Below, one piece after another: positions 42,128 through 49,878 of a DNA stretch of 64,000 bases. The notes under the pieces were generated by a model. That model did no database searches. It was not told where the DNA came from and saw only the letters and a list, made by a program, of their open reading frames with translations. The position numbers and the translations under genes were made by a program. The stretch is from Hymenobacter algoricola. GTDB taxonomy: Bacteria > Bacteroidota > Bacteroidia > Cytophagales > Hymenobacteraceae. The stretch covers positions 1-64,000 of the forward strand of contig NZ_BAABDH010000107.1 in NCBI RefSeq assembly GCF_039539525.1, written 5' to 3'. How positions within the stretch are numbered: the stretch's first letter is position 1; every line of letters begins with the position of its first letter.

Positions 42128-42541
42128 ATGGCGTACTCTATTGACCAACTGGCCACCAAGGCCGACTGCGACCGGGTGCTGGTGCCCCTGACGCAGAAAC
42201 GCGACGAGGCGGCCAACCGCAAGTCGAACCTGGCCTTCCGGCTGCAAACCTTCGGTGACCCGGCCGCCCGCGCCGCCGAAATCACGCGCCTGAGCCGCCG
42301 CATCAGCGACGCGCAGGCCGACCTGCCCGGCATGACCGAGGGCCGCGAAAAGCGCCGGGTGGAAGACGAGCTGTCTACCTACATCAAGCGCCGCAACCAG
42401 TTCATCAACCAGAATGAGGAGCAGGGTACTGATGACCGGGTGATGCTGGAGTTTGAGGTGGCTACCGCCACGCAGACCCACGACGAAGCCGTGGGCCTCG
42501 TCGGGCTGGTACAGGTCCGCAAGGATTCGCTGCCCGCCTAA
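42128..42541 (+). CDS. hypothetical coiled-coil protein
   Basis: This 137-residue protein is charged and mostly helical, with heptad-like stretches (RAAEITRLSRRISDAQADL and KRRVEDELSTYIKRRNQFIN) that suggest a coiled-coil hairpin. There is no signal peptide, membrane helix or known domain. The strong start (ATG after a good promoter) and codon usage support a real gene. It may be functionally linked with the HTH gene upstream. Confidence 0.75.
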   Translation: MAYSIDQLATKADCDRVLVPLTQKRDEAANRKSNLAFRLQTFGDPAARAAEITRLSRRISDAQADLPGMTEGREKRRVEDELSTYIKRRNQFINQNEEQGTDDRVMLEFEVATATQTHDEAVGLVGLVQVRKDSLPA

Positions 42542-42616
42542 GCTTTCGGCCAGGGCCGCCGCACCAGCCGCGGCCCCGGCTTTTTCCGCTATCCGTACGC
42601 CTATTGCAACTTAGAA

Positions 42617-42660
42617 GAAACGCCCCACCTGCCTCGCGGCGGGTGGGGCGTTTCGATTTT
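42617..42660 (+). terminator. terminator after the hypothetical gene
   Basis: GAAACGCCCCACC (42617-42629) pairs with GGTGGGGCGTTTC (42642-42654), and GATTTTT follows. Confidence 0.8.
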
Positions 42661-42687
42661 TGGGGGCGCGCCTCCGGCTCCAAGCTG

Positions 42688-42869
42688 CCGGTCGGACCGC
42701 CGGAAGCGGGCCGACCGGTGGCCGCCAGGGTGAGACCACGCCAACGACGGCCGGACGTGACCGGTCGGACCGCTTCAAGCGGTCCGACCGGTGGCCGCAT
42801 GCTGACGTCGCGCAGTTGAGACCGTTCTTACGACGACCGGTCGGACGGCTGAAAAAGCCGTCCGACCGG
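42688..42869. repeat. REP palindromes, three copies on the 3' side of the RAYT gene
   Basis: Copy A 42688-42718 is imperfect. Copy B 42761-42791 (arms CCGGTCGGACCGCTT, 15 bp perfect) and copy C 42837-42869 (arms CCGGTCGGACGGCT, loop GAAAA) are perfect. All share the CCGGTCGG end. Gaps are 42 and 45 nt. Copy C stops 2 nt from the RAYT stop codon. Confidence 0.88.
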
Positions 42870-42871
42870 GG

Positions 42872-43435
42872 TTACTGGCCCATGACGTATTCCGGGGGAA
42901 TCATATTCTCTGCTTCGCGCCGGAACAACTCAGAGGATTGTGGTAAATCAATCAGTCCGTGCGCAACGGCTTGGTTGCACAGGCTACCACTGCGCAGTCC
43001 GGCGTAGTCGCGGTACGAGGAGGAGGGCCAGTCTTCCAGGCGGCCAACCAGGCCGGCCCGCACCGGATTTTGATGGATGTAACGAAAGCAGGTGCGCAGA
43101 TATGCTTCATCAGCGGCCAACGGCTGCGCTTTGGTTTTTGCCTGAAATAACGAACCGGTACGCTTTCGGTCCTGGTTTACGCCTTGGGTATAGGAGCTGA
43201 GAGCCGTTCCCACCCCTCTGTACAGTGGATGTATCGTCTGCGGCGTTTCAAGCGGGCACAGTAGCAGATGAAAATGATTCGGCATCAGGCAATACGCTAG
43301 CAGCTCACTGTGCGGGACAATGTGTTGACGCACTTTGCGCAGAAAGTACAGGTAATTAGCCGGCTCAAAAAAAACCGTCTCCCGGTTGTTGCCCCGGTTA
43401 TAGACGTGGTAAGGCTGTTGGGGTACAAACTGCAT
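42872..43435 (-). CDS. REP-associated tyrosine transposase (RAYT, Y1/HUH family)
   Basis: This 187-residue protein belongs to the IS200/IS605-related Y1 transposases. The HUH motif is LMPNHFHLLL (His54 and His56), and the likely nucleophile Tyr119 is in YLRTCFRYIHQNPVRAG, which is typical of RAYTs. It starts MQFVPQQPYHVYNRG. Perfect REP palindromes flank the gene on both sides, the hallmark of this class. RAYTs act on REP single strands at hairpins; whether this copy is active is unknown. It sits between the hypothetical gene and the ATP synthase operon. Confidence 0.92.
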   Translation of the reverse strand: MQFVPQQPYHVYNRGNNRETVFFEPANYLYFLRKVRQHIVPHSELLAYCLMPNHFHLLLCPLETPQTIHPLYRGVGTALSSYTQGVNQDRKRTGSLFQAKTKAQPLAADEAYLRTCFRYIHQNPVRAGLVGRLEDWPSSSYRDYAGLRSGSLCNQAVAHGLIDLPQSSELFRREAENMIPPEYVMGQ

Positions 43436-43467
43436 AGCTTAAAGCTACCCATTCTCCGGATTTCCCC

Positions 43468-43587
43468 ACCGGTCGGACGGCTCTTCGCCGTCCGACCGGT
43501 CGCCGACAGCACGGACCCGCTCCCACTGCCTTGTCACGCGTCGGCGCCCGGCGACCGGTCCGACGGCTGAAAAAGCCGTCGGACCGG
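43468..43587. repeat. REP palindromes, two copies on the 5' side of the RAYT gene
   Basis: Copy D 43468-43500 (arms ACCGGTCGGACGG, 13 bp) and copy E 43555-43587 (arms CCGGTCCGACGGCT, 14 bp, loop GAAAA) are perfect hairpins 54 nt apart, like a REPIN. E differs from C by a compensated base-pair swap, so pairing is kept. Confidence 0.88.
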
Positions 43588-43602
43588 AATATTCTAGCCG
43601 AA

Positions 43603-43636
43603 AAAAGGCCCGCCTCCTTCCGGAAGCGGGCCTTTT
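43603..43636 (-). terminator. terminator of the ATP synthase operon
   Basis: AAAAGGCCCGC pairs with GCGGGCCTTTT, with an extra A-run on the plus strand, so the T-run follows on the minus strand. It lies 22 nt from the atpG stop. Confidence 0.85.
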
Positions 43637-43657
43637 CGATAAGCAATGAGCCGGTGC

Positions 43658-44551
43658 TTAGCCGCGGCTGGCCGCCAGGGCTTCGGCCCCCCCCACGATT
43701 TCGAGAATCTCGGTGGTGATGGCCGCCTGACGCGTGCGGTTGTAAGTTAACTTGAGCGACTTGAGCAGCTCGCCGGCGTTTTCGGTGGCCTTGTCCATGG
43801 CCGTCATGCGGGCGCCGTGCTCCGAGGCGTTGCTTTCCAGCACCGCCTTGTAGAGCTGCACCTTCAGCGACTGGGGAATCAGGGTCTGCACGATTTCCTC
43901 CTTCGAAGGCTCGAAGAGGTAGTCCACGTTCGAGGTGGCCGTGGTCGTCACGGGTGCTTCGGCGGGAACCAACGGCAACAGCTGCTCGGCCCGTACCACC
44001 TGGGTGGCCACGTTCTTGAACTCGTTGTAGACCATCGTCACCTCGTCGTACTGCCCGGTGCGGAAGCCTTCCATGGCCTGCTCGGCGGCTTCGCGAACCG
44101 TATCGAACGAGAGTTTGCCGAACACGTGGGTGTAGTTGCCCAGCATCGGACCGCGCTTCGAGAAGTACTCGTGGGCGCGCTTGCCGATAGCCAGCACCGT
44201 GATGGCACCGGCCGCCGACTGCGCCGCGTAGCGCTGCGCAATCAGCGCATTGACCCCCTTGAAGATGTTGCTGTTGAAAGCCCCGGCCAGGCCGCGGTCG
44301 GAGGTAATGGCAATGATCAGCACCCGGCGCACCTCGCGCTGAGCGGTGTAGTCACTCTCCATCTCCTCGCCGACCTGGGCGGTCAGGTTGCTCAGAATGC
44401 TGTTGAGCCGCTGGGCATAAGGGCGCATGCGCAGGATGTTGTCCTGGGCGCGCCGCAGCTTGGCCGCCGCCACCATCTTCATGGCTTTGGTGATCTGCTG
44501 CGTGCTTTGCACCGATACAATGCGGTTGCGGACTTCTTTTAAGCTAGCCAT
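43658..44551 (-). CDS. atpG: F1Fo ATP synthase subunit gamma
   Basis: This 297-residue protein is the central rotor shaft of F1. Its N-terminal helix (MASLKEVRNRIVSVQSTQQI) and the C-terminal helix (NRTRQAAITTEILEIVGGAEAL) form the coiled coil, with an alpha/beta domain between that includes ITSDRGLAGAFN. It is the last gene of the ATP synthase operon. An AGCT-heptad repeat fills the gap to atpA and ends 7 nt before the ATG. Confidence 0.97.
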   Translation of the reverse strand: MASLKEVRNRIVSVQSTQQITKAMKMVAAAKLRRAQDNILRMRPYAQRLNSILSNLTAQVGEEMESDYTAQREVRRVLIIAITSDRGLAGAFNSNIFKGVNALIAQRYAAQSAAGAITVLAIGKRAHEYFSKRGPMLGNYTHVFGKLSFDTVREAAEQAMEGFRTGQYDEVTMVYNEFKNVATQVVRAEQLLPLVPAEAPVTTTATSNVDYLFEPSKEEIVQTLIPQSLKVQLYKAVLESNASEHGARMTAMDKATENAGELLKSLKLTYNRTRQAAITTEILEIVGGAEALAASRG

Positions 44552-44558
44552 TTTTATT

Positions 44559-44646
44559 GAGCTACAAGCTGTAAGCTACAAGCTGCAAGCTGCAATTTGA
44601 CGTCAGAACATCAGCTTGCAGCTTGCGGCTTGCGGCTTATAGCTTA
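44559..44646 (-). repeat. AGCT-heptad hairpin, copy 3 (atpA-atpG gap)
   Basis: Plus-strand heptads read GAGCTAC AAGCTGT AAGCTAC AAGCTGC AAGCTGC, then a loop, then CAGCTTG CAGCTTG CGGCTTG CGGCTTA TAGCTTA. The last TTA is the reverse of the atpA stop codon. The other end leaves AATAAAA (7 nt) before the atpG ATG. The arms pair into a long imperfect stem. Confidence 0.88.
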
Positions 44647-46227
44647 TTTCGAAGAATATACCGCCGACAGGTCTTTGGCGACCTGACGGATGGCACCCGT
44701 AATCTCGTCGTCGAGCTTACCGGCTTTCAGCGCCTTGAGCGCCTCGGGGTGACGCGACTGCATCACCTGGCGGAACTCGGTTTCGAACTCCCGCACCTTG
44801 TTTACCGGCACCTGGTCGAGCAGACCGTTGGTGGCGGCGTAGATGATAGCGACCTGGTCTTCCACCTTCACGGGCGAGAACTGGGGCTGCTTCAGAATTT
44901 CGAGGTTGCGACGGCCGCGCTCAATGGTGAGCTTGGTCGAGGCGTCGAGGTCGGAGCCGAACTTGGCGAAGGCTTCCAGCTCGCGGAACTGGGCCTGGTC
45001 GAGCTTCAGCGTACCGGCCACCTTCTTCATCGACTTGATCTGGGCGTTGCCCCCCACGCGCGATACCGAGATACCCACGTTGATGGCGGGACGAACACCG
45101 GAGTTGAAGAGGTTGGTTTCGAGGAAGATCTGCCCGTCCGTAATCGAAATTACGTTGGTCGGGATATACGCCGAAACGTCACCGGCCTGGGTTTCGATAA
45201 TCGGCAGGGCCGTCAGCGAGCCGCCCCCTTTCACCATGTGGCGAATGGAGTCGGGCAAATCGTTCATGTCGGCCGCAATCGTGTCGGACGCATTGATCTT
45301 CGCGGCCCGCTCGAGCAGGCGGCTGTGCAGGTAGAATACGTCACCTGGGTAAGCCTCGCGTCCGGGAGGACGACGCAGCAGCAGCGACACCTCGCGGTAG
45401 GCCACGGCCTGCTTCGACAAGTCGTCGTAGACCACGAGAGCCGGACGACCCGTATCGCGGAAGAACTCGCCGATGGCGGCACCCGTGAAGGGAGCAAAGA
45501 ACTGCATCGGGGCCGGGTCGCCGGCGGTGGCGGCCACTACTACCGTGTAATCCATAGCGCCGCCCTTAGTCAGCGACTGCACGATCTGGGCCACGGTGGA
45601 GGCTTTCTGGCCTACGGCTACGTAGATGCAGAAAACCGGCTCGCCGCGCTCGAAGAACTCGCGCTGGTTCAGGATGGCGTCAAGGGCTACCGTCGACTTA
45701 CCCGTCTGCCGGTCGCCGATGATCAGCTCGCGCTGGCCCCGGCCGATTGGAATCATGGCGTCGATAGCCTTGATACCGGTCTGCATGGGCTCGGTTACGG
45801 GCTGCCGGAAGATTACGCCGGGAGCCTTACGCTCCAGGGGCATCTCGTAAGTGTCGCCGGCAATCGGGCCACGGCCGTCGATAGGCTGGCCCAGCGTGTT
45901 GACCACGCGGCCGATGATGCCTTCGCCGACTTTGATGGAAGCAATCTTGTTGGTGCGCTTTACCGTGGCGCCCTCGCGGATTTCGCTGTAGTCGCCGAGC
46001 ATTACGGCGCCTACGTTGTCTTCCTCGAGGTTCAGCACCAGGGCCTGCAGGCCATTTTCAAATTCGATCAGCTCCCCCGCCTGAGCGTTGCTCAGGCCGT
46101 AGATGCGGGCTACACCGTCGCCAACCTGAAGCACCGTACCAACCTCTTCGAGTTCGGCTTCGGTCTTAAAGTTGGACAGCTGCTCCCGCAGGATGGCGGA
46201 TACTTCATCCGGACGTACGTCTGCCAT
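44644..46227 (-). CDS. atpA: F1Fo ATP synthase subunit alpha
   Basis: This 527-residue non-catalytic nucleotide-binding subunit of F1 has the P-loop GDRQTGKST and conserved RPALVVYDDLSKQAVAYR and PGREAYPGDVFYLHSRLLER. The ATG at 46227 (MADVRPDEVSAILREQL) is chosen; a longer frame upstream overlaps atpH and has no homology. It starts 4 nt after the atpH stop. The beta gene (atpD) is not adjacent, a split known in Bacteroidota. Confidence 0.98.
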   Translation of the reverse strand: MADVRPDEVSAILREQLSNFKTEAELEEVGTVLQVGDGVARIYGLSNAQAGELIEFENGLQALVLNLEEDNVGAVMLGDYSEIREGATVKRTNKIASIKVGEGIIGRVVNTLGQPIDGRGPIAGDTYEMPLERKAPGVIFRQPVTEPMQTGIKAIDAMIPIGRGQRELIIGDRQTGKSTVALDAILNQREFFERGEPVFCIYVAVGQKASTVAQIVQSLTKGGAMDYTVVVAATAGDPAPMQFFAPFTGAAIGEFFRDTGRPALVVYDDLSKQAVAYREVSLLLRRPPGREAYPGDVFYLHSRLLERAAKINASDTIAADMNDLPDSIRHMVKGGGSLTALPIIETQAGDVSAYIPTNVISITDGQIFLETNLFNSGVRPAINVGISVSRVGGNAQIKSMKKVAGTLKLDQAQFRELEAFAKFGSDLDASTKLTIERGRRNLEILKQPQFSPVKVEDQVAIIYAATNGLLDQVPVNKVREFETEFRQVMQSRHPEALKALKAGKLDDEITGAIRQVAKDLSAVYSSK

Positions 46228-46231
46228 GTTG

Positions 46232-46795
46232 TTAATTGATATGGTGTTGGTAGGGGTTCTCTTTGAAGCTGTTGCGCAGCTTGCGCAAGCTGTTGCGCAC
46301 CGATTCGTCGAGCTGACGGTCGCCCACGCGCAGGATGAAGCCGCCGATGAGCGACTCATCAACCGTTTCCTGCAGGGTTACGTTCTCGAGGCCCGACTGC
46401 CGGCGCACGATGGTATTCAGTTCCTCGCGCAGGGCGGGGGCCAGCGGGGCGGCGGTAGTCACCTGGGCTACCTGCATGCCGCGCAGCACGTCGTACTGGC
46501 TCTGAAACTCGGTGGCTACCCACTCCAGGGCGCTTTCGCGGTTGTGCTGGGTCACGATGGAGAAGAACTTCTCCGTCATGTCCGTCACTTTGCCGCCAAA
46601 GATTGCCTGGAGAATGGCCAGCTTCTTATCGTGCTTCACGATGGGGTTGCGCAGCAACAGGCGCAGGTCGCGGTTCTGCTCCAGCGTGGTGCGGAACAGA
46701 TCCATGTCGGCCTTTACCTGCTCCAGCGTCCCACGCTCCTCGGCCAGGTCCAGCAGGGACTTGGCGTAGCGGGAGGCAACTCGTTGTTCAGACAT
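46232..46795 (-). CDS. atpH: F1Fo ATP synthase subunit delta (OSCP)
   Basis: This 187-residue peripheral-stalk subunit links F1 to subunit b. It has the usual N-terminal helical part (VASRYAKSLLDLAEERG) and a C-terminal GGFILRVGDRQLDESVRNSL. The start ATG at 46795 lies 7 nt from the end of an AGCT-heptad repeat that fills the atpF-atpH gap. The gene runs almost into atpA. Confidence 0.96.
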   Translation of the reverse strand: MSEQRVASRYAKSLLDLAEERGTLEQVKADMDLFRTTLEQNRDLRLLLRNPIVKHDKKLAILQAIFGGKVTDMTEKFFSIVTQHNRESALEWVATEFQSQYDVLRGMQVAQVTTAAPLAPALREELNTIVRRQSGLENVTLQETVDESLIGGFILRVGDRQLDESVRNSLRKLRNSFKENPYQHHIN

Positions 46796-46801
46796 TGGTT
46801 T

Positions 46802-46888
46802 TGAGCTGCAAGCTGTAAGCTACAAGCTGCAAGATTTTTGGCCGACGGAACGTCAGCTTGAGGCTTGGAGCTTGGAGCTGGCAGCTTA
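46802..46888 (-). repeat. AGCT-heptad hairpin, copy 4 (atpF-atpH gap)
   Basis: Heptads GAGCTGC AAGCTGT AAGCTAC AAGCTGC lead to a loop and CAGCTTG AGGCTTG GAGCTTG GAGCTGG CAGCTTA. The final TTA is the reverse of the atpF stop. On the minus strand the element ends AGCTCAAAACCA directly before the atpH ATG. This terminal sequence is identical to copy 2 in the efflux operon. Confidence 0.88.
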
Positions 46889-47380
46889 GTTTAATTTGAC
46901 ATCCTTCAGGTACGAGTCCACGAGCTGCTGCTGCGAGCCGGCGTCGGCCAGCTCCCGGCGCAGGATGCGCTCAGCAATGTCGATGGAAAGCTTGGCGGCC
47001 GTGTTTTTCACTTCCGTCAGGGCCGAGTTCTTCTCGTTCTGAATGGCTTCGCGGGCCTGCATGATCATGCGGCTGCCTTCTTCGGTCGCTTTGTTCTTGG
47101 CCTGCTCGATGAGCTGGTTGGCCATGTGCGAAGCTTCCTGCATCATCTTGTCGCGCTCCAGGCGGGCTTCCGAAATCAGCTTTTCGTTGCCGGCTTTCAG
47201 CTGCTGCATTTCCAGCTTGGCCTGGTCGGCCATGCGCAGGGCGCTTTCGATAGAGTCTTCGCGCTCCTTGAGGGAGAGCAGGATGGGCTTCCAGGCGAAC
47301 TTGGCCAACAGGAACAGCACGGTGAGGAAAATCACCAGCTGCCAGAAGATCAGGCCAAATTCCGGGGTTATGAGTTCCAT
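46886..47380 (-). CDS. atpF: F1Fo ATP synthase subunit b
   Basis: This 164-residue peripheral stalk subunit has one N-terminal membrane helix (LIFWQLVIFLTVLFLLAKFA) and a long charged coiled-coil domain (SLKEREDSIESALRMADQAK onward) ending near VDSYLKDVKLN. Its stop codon TAA is the first base triplet of the following AGCT-heptad element. A hairpin lies between atpE and this gene. Confidence 0.96.
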   Translation of the reverse strand: MELITPEFGLIFWQLVIFLTVLFLLAKFAWKPILLSLKEREDSIESALRMADQAKLEMQQLKAGNEKLISEARLERDKMMQEASHMANQLIEQAKNKATEEGSRMIMQAREAIQNEKNSALTEVKNTAAKLSIDIAERILRRELADAGSQQQLVDSYLKDVKLN

Positions 47381-47505
47381 ACGGGGGAATTAGGTATTGA
47401 GCAGTGAGAGTTGAGAAGCAGCAAGTTAGCCGGGACCTGACAGGCCAAGCCAGCCTTGCGCCACGCAAGACGAAGTACTGACTACTTCCTTTCGAAAAAC
47501 CAAGA

Positions 47506-47547
47506 CAGCCCGCTGCGCCGTGCGCCGAAGCGATGCGCAGCGGGCTG
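47506..47547 (-). promoter_or_regulatory. hairpin between atpE and atpF
   Basis: CAGCCCGCTGCGC (47506-47518) pairs with GCGCAGCGGGCTG (47535-47547). In the operon mRNA this stem directly follows atpE, whose product is needed in about ten copies. It may stabilise the upstream mRNA end or partly terminate, a common way to raise c over b. This role is inferred. Confidence 0.6.
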
Positions 47548-47561
47548 CCTCAGCAACGCCC

Positions 47562-47825
47562 CTAGCCTTTCAGGTTGAACGAAATCAGCAGGCAAACTAC
47601 GACGGCGAACAAGCCCAGACCTTCGATCAGAGCGGCTACAATCAGCATAGCAGTCTGGATTTTGCCGGAAGCCTCAGGCTGGCGGCCGATGGCCTCCATG
47701 GCGCTACCACCGATACGGCCGATGCCCAGACCAACGCCCAGAGCCACCAGACCAGCACCGATACCGGCACCCATTACAGCCAGACCAACAGAATTCGCAA
47801 CCTGCAACAACAGAGAAAGAAGCAT
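47562..47825 (-). CDS. atpE: F1Fo ATP synthase subunit c (rotor ring)
   Basis: This 87-residue proteolipid has two membrane helices joined by a polar loop containing RQPE (residues 48-51). The ion-binding carboxylate is Glu68 in ALIEGLGLFA; the residue after it is Gly, without the Ser/Thr of Na+ type rings, so proton coupling is expected. The N-terminus MLLSLLLQVANSVG is a few residues longer than in E. coli. It is in the operon order a-c-b-delta-alpha-gamma. Confidence 0.97.
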   Translation of the reverse strand: MLLSLLLQVANSVGLAVMGAGIGAGLVALGVGLGIGRIGGSAMEAIGRQPEASGKIQTAMLIVAALIEGLGLFAVVVCLLISFNLKG

Positions 47826-47877
47826 AAAACAGAAATTTGAGAGAAATGAAAAACAGAAAAAATCGGGTGAGAAAAGC

Positions 47878-48939
47878 TTAGTGCGCGTGGGCCGGCTCAG
47901 CGCCGTCGCCGCCGCCCATCTGCATGTCGGCGTCGTGGTGGTCTTCTACCGCGCCGCCAATGTACATGGCCGTCAGCAGCGTGAAGATGTACGCCTGCAG
48001 GATGGCCACCAGCAGCTCGAGCACGTTGATGAACAAACCGAACGCCAGCGAAACCGGCGCCAGCGCCACGCTTTTGAAGATGAAGATCAGGCTGATAAAG
48101 CTCAGGATAACGATGTGGCCGGCCGTGATGTTGGCAAACAGACGAATCATCAGCGAGAAGGGCTTTACCACCACGCCAATCAGTTCCACCGGAATCATGA
48201 TCGGGAGCAGGGCCTTCGGTACGCCGGGCGTGGCGAAGATGTGGGCCCAGTAGTTCTTGTTGGACGATGCCAGGGTGATGATCAGCGTCAGCACGGCCAT
48301 GGTGAAGGTCACGGCGATGTTGCCGGTCAGGTTAGCGGCACCCGGCATCAGGCCCAGCAGGTTGTTGAACCAGATAAAGAAGAACACGGTGAGCAAATAC
48401 GGCATGTAGCGCTCGTACTTGGGGCCGATGGACTTCTTGGCCACTTCATCCCGGATGAAGGTGATGATGACTTCGAAGAACGACTGGATGCCCGAGGGCG
48501 CCTTGCCGTGGTTGCGGCGGTAGCCGCGGGCTACGGCGGTGAACACCAGCAGCAGCAGCACGGCGCTCAGCAGCAGGGAGGCCACGTTTTTGGTAATCGA
48601 AAAATCGTATACCTTGCCGCCGTCTTCGGCGACCAGGTGCTCGTGCTCCAGCTTCAGACCGTTGTAGGCCTGGCCGTGGGCCAGGTTCGAAGAAGAAAAA
48701 GCGCTCAGGCCCTTGGCCGGCTGGTAGGCGATGACGGGCAGCGGCAACGTCAGGTGGGTGCCGTGGGCCTCGTTGCCGAAGGTGGCAAAGTGCCACTCGT
48801 GCGAGTCGCCGATGTGGTGCAGAATCATCTCCCCGGGGTTGAAAGCCTCCTCTTGGGTAGCTTCAGCCGTGGTAGCTGGTTCAGAAGCAAAAACGGGAAG
48901 CGAAAGAATACAGAAGAGAGCTATCAGTAAGCGCTTCAT
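47878..48939 (-). CDS. atpB: F1Fo ATP synthase subunit a
   Basis: This 353-residue protein is longer than the usual 250 residues. It has a signal peptide (MKRLLIALFCILSLPVFASE) and a periplasmic N-terminal domain of about 100 residues before the five or six membrane helices. The proton-path Arg is in SLMIRLFANITAGHIVI. The C-terminus is His/Asp/Gly-rich (MGGGDGAEPAHAH). The N-terminal extension is common in Bacteroidota subunit a. Confidence 0.96.
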   Translation of the reverse strand: MKRLLIALFCILSLPVFASEPATTAEATQEEAFNPGEMILHHIGDSHEWHFATFGNEAHGTHLTLPLPVIAYQPAKGLSAFSSSNLAHGQAYNGLKLEHEHLVAEDGGKVYDFSITKNVASLLLSAVLLLLVFTAVARGYRRNHGKAPSGIQSFFEVIITFIRDEVAKKSIGPKYERYMPYLLTVFFFIWFNNLLGLMPGAANLTGNIAVTFTMAVLTLIITLASSNKNYWAHIFATPGVPKALLPIMIPVELIGVVVKPFSLMIRLFANITAGHIVILSFISLIFIFKSVALAPVSLAFGLFINVLELLVAILQAYIFTLLTAMYIGGAVEDHHDADMQMGGGDGAEPAHAH

Positions 48940-48972
48940 TCAGTGGGGATTAAGGTAAAATTCGCAAAACCT

Positions 48973-49380
48973 TCATTCGGAGCCTTCGCCCGGTTTTGAA
49001 AACGGGCGCAAGTTACTCAGGATAGCCCAGATTTCAAACCCGGCAAAGAGAAAATACAATAGGAAGAAGCTTCCCAGGAAGGTCCAGGTGCCGCGGCCTT
49101 CCTGCGCCCCGCCCTTATACAGGTAGATCATCACCAGGCCGATAGAGAGCAGCAGGCGCGTGACCATCCCCCCGAAGAAGGCGACCATAAACCCGTCGGG
49201 GTTGGCTTTCAGCAGCAGGGCCGTCAGCCAGTAGGTCAGGGCCGTCAGCACGGCGAAGAAGCCGAAGATGGAGTAGGCCAGCGGGTGAATAACGGCCGCG
49301 CCGTATTGCAGCTGCAGGCCATACATAATGGCCCACACGATGACGGAGAAAACGAGCAGGGAACGGAGAAAAACGGCCAC
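48973..49380 (-). CDS. AtpI-like small membrane protein of the ATP synthase operon
   Basis: This protein of about 135 residues has four membrane helices, e.g. LLVFSVIVWAIMYGLQL and FLGSFFLLYFLFAGFEIWA. Position between atpZ and atpB, size and topology fit AtpI-type ATP synthase assembly proteins, but sequence similarity is low. I use the GTG at 49380 because it begins 7 nt after the atpZ stop and gives a short N-terminus; an in-frame extension overlaps atpZ. Confidence 0.8.
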   Translation of the reverse strand: MAVFLRSLLVFSVIVWAIMYGLQLQYGAAVIHPLAYSIFGFFAVLTALTYWLTALLLKANPDGFMVAFFGGMVTRLLLSIGLVMIYLYKGGAQEGRGTWTFLGSFFLLYFLFAGFEIWAILSNLRPFSKPGEGSE

Positions 49381-49387
49381 GGAAGAA

Positions 49388-49627
49388 TTATTCGTTACGC
49401 GACACGCCGCGGATGATCTGATACGTAGCCGCAATGAGCCCGAAGACCATCAGGCCCAGGGTAAACCACGGCCGGTCGGTGTGGTAGTGCTCGTCGAGCC
49501 TGAGGCCGCCCCAGGTGCATAAGCCGATGATGGCCAGCATCTGAAAGCCCAGGCCCGAGTATTTGGCGAAGCTGCGCAGGCGGCTGGAGTCGTCGGATTT
49601 GTTGGGTGGTGGAACGTCGGCGGCCAT
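49388..49627 (-). CDS. atpZ: AtpZ/AtpI family protein
   Basis: This 79-residue protein has two membrane helices (YSGLGFQMLAIIGLCTWGGL and WFTLGLMVFGLIAATYQIIR) and matches the small AtpZ/AtpI proteins that open many ATP synthase operons and may aid Fo assembly or ion uptake. It is the first gene of the operon and its start is 251 nt from the divergent sprE-like gene. Confidence 0.88.
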   Translation of the reverse strand: MAADVPPPNKSDDSSRLRSFAKYSGLGFQMLAIIGLCTWGGLRLDEHYHTDRPWFTLGLMVFGLIAATYQIIRGVSRNE

Positions 49628-49686
49628 AGCTCGGGCAGTTTGGGGGTGCGAAAGTATTGATTTTCGGCGCAGTAGCCTACGATTGC

Positions 49687-49711
49687 CCGCAGGTTTTGGC
49701 TAAACCTGCGG
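49687..49711. other. hairpin in the divergent atp-sprE intergenic region
   Basis: CCGCAGGTTT (49687-49696) pairs with AAACCTGCGG (49702-49711) around TGGCT. It could be a regulator site or leader hairpin of the ATP synthase operon. No clear TAnnTTTG box was found in this 251-nt region. Confidence 0.4.
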
Positions 49712-49878
49712 ACCGCGGCCCTGGGGCGCCGTACCTGGAGCGCCGACGCGGCGGCGGAAAAACCGTAATTTTACTCACCGAGCTACGTTAGACGACTGCA
49801 CGCGCCGCCCGAACGAACGAATCGGCGGACGACCCGCGTTTGATTTTTGCAACTTGGGGTCCTGACTACTATTCTGTT

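Noticed and set aside
42688..43587. Repeated palindromes as a possible CRISPR array
   Set aside because: Spacing is irregular, the copies are inverted repeats without unique spacers of constant length, and a RAYT gene is present.
44559..44646. AGCT repeats as simple low-complexity DNA or CRISPR-like repeats
   Set aside because: The units are 7 nt, form two complementary arms and keep a fixed distance from start codons. This is not typical of microsatellites or CRISPR.
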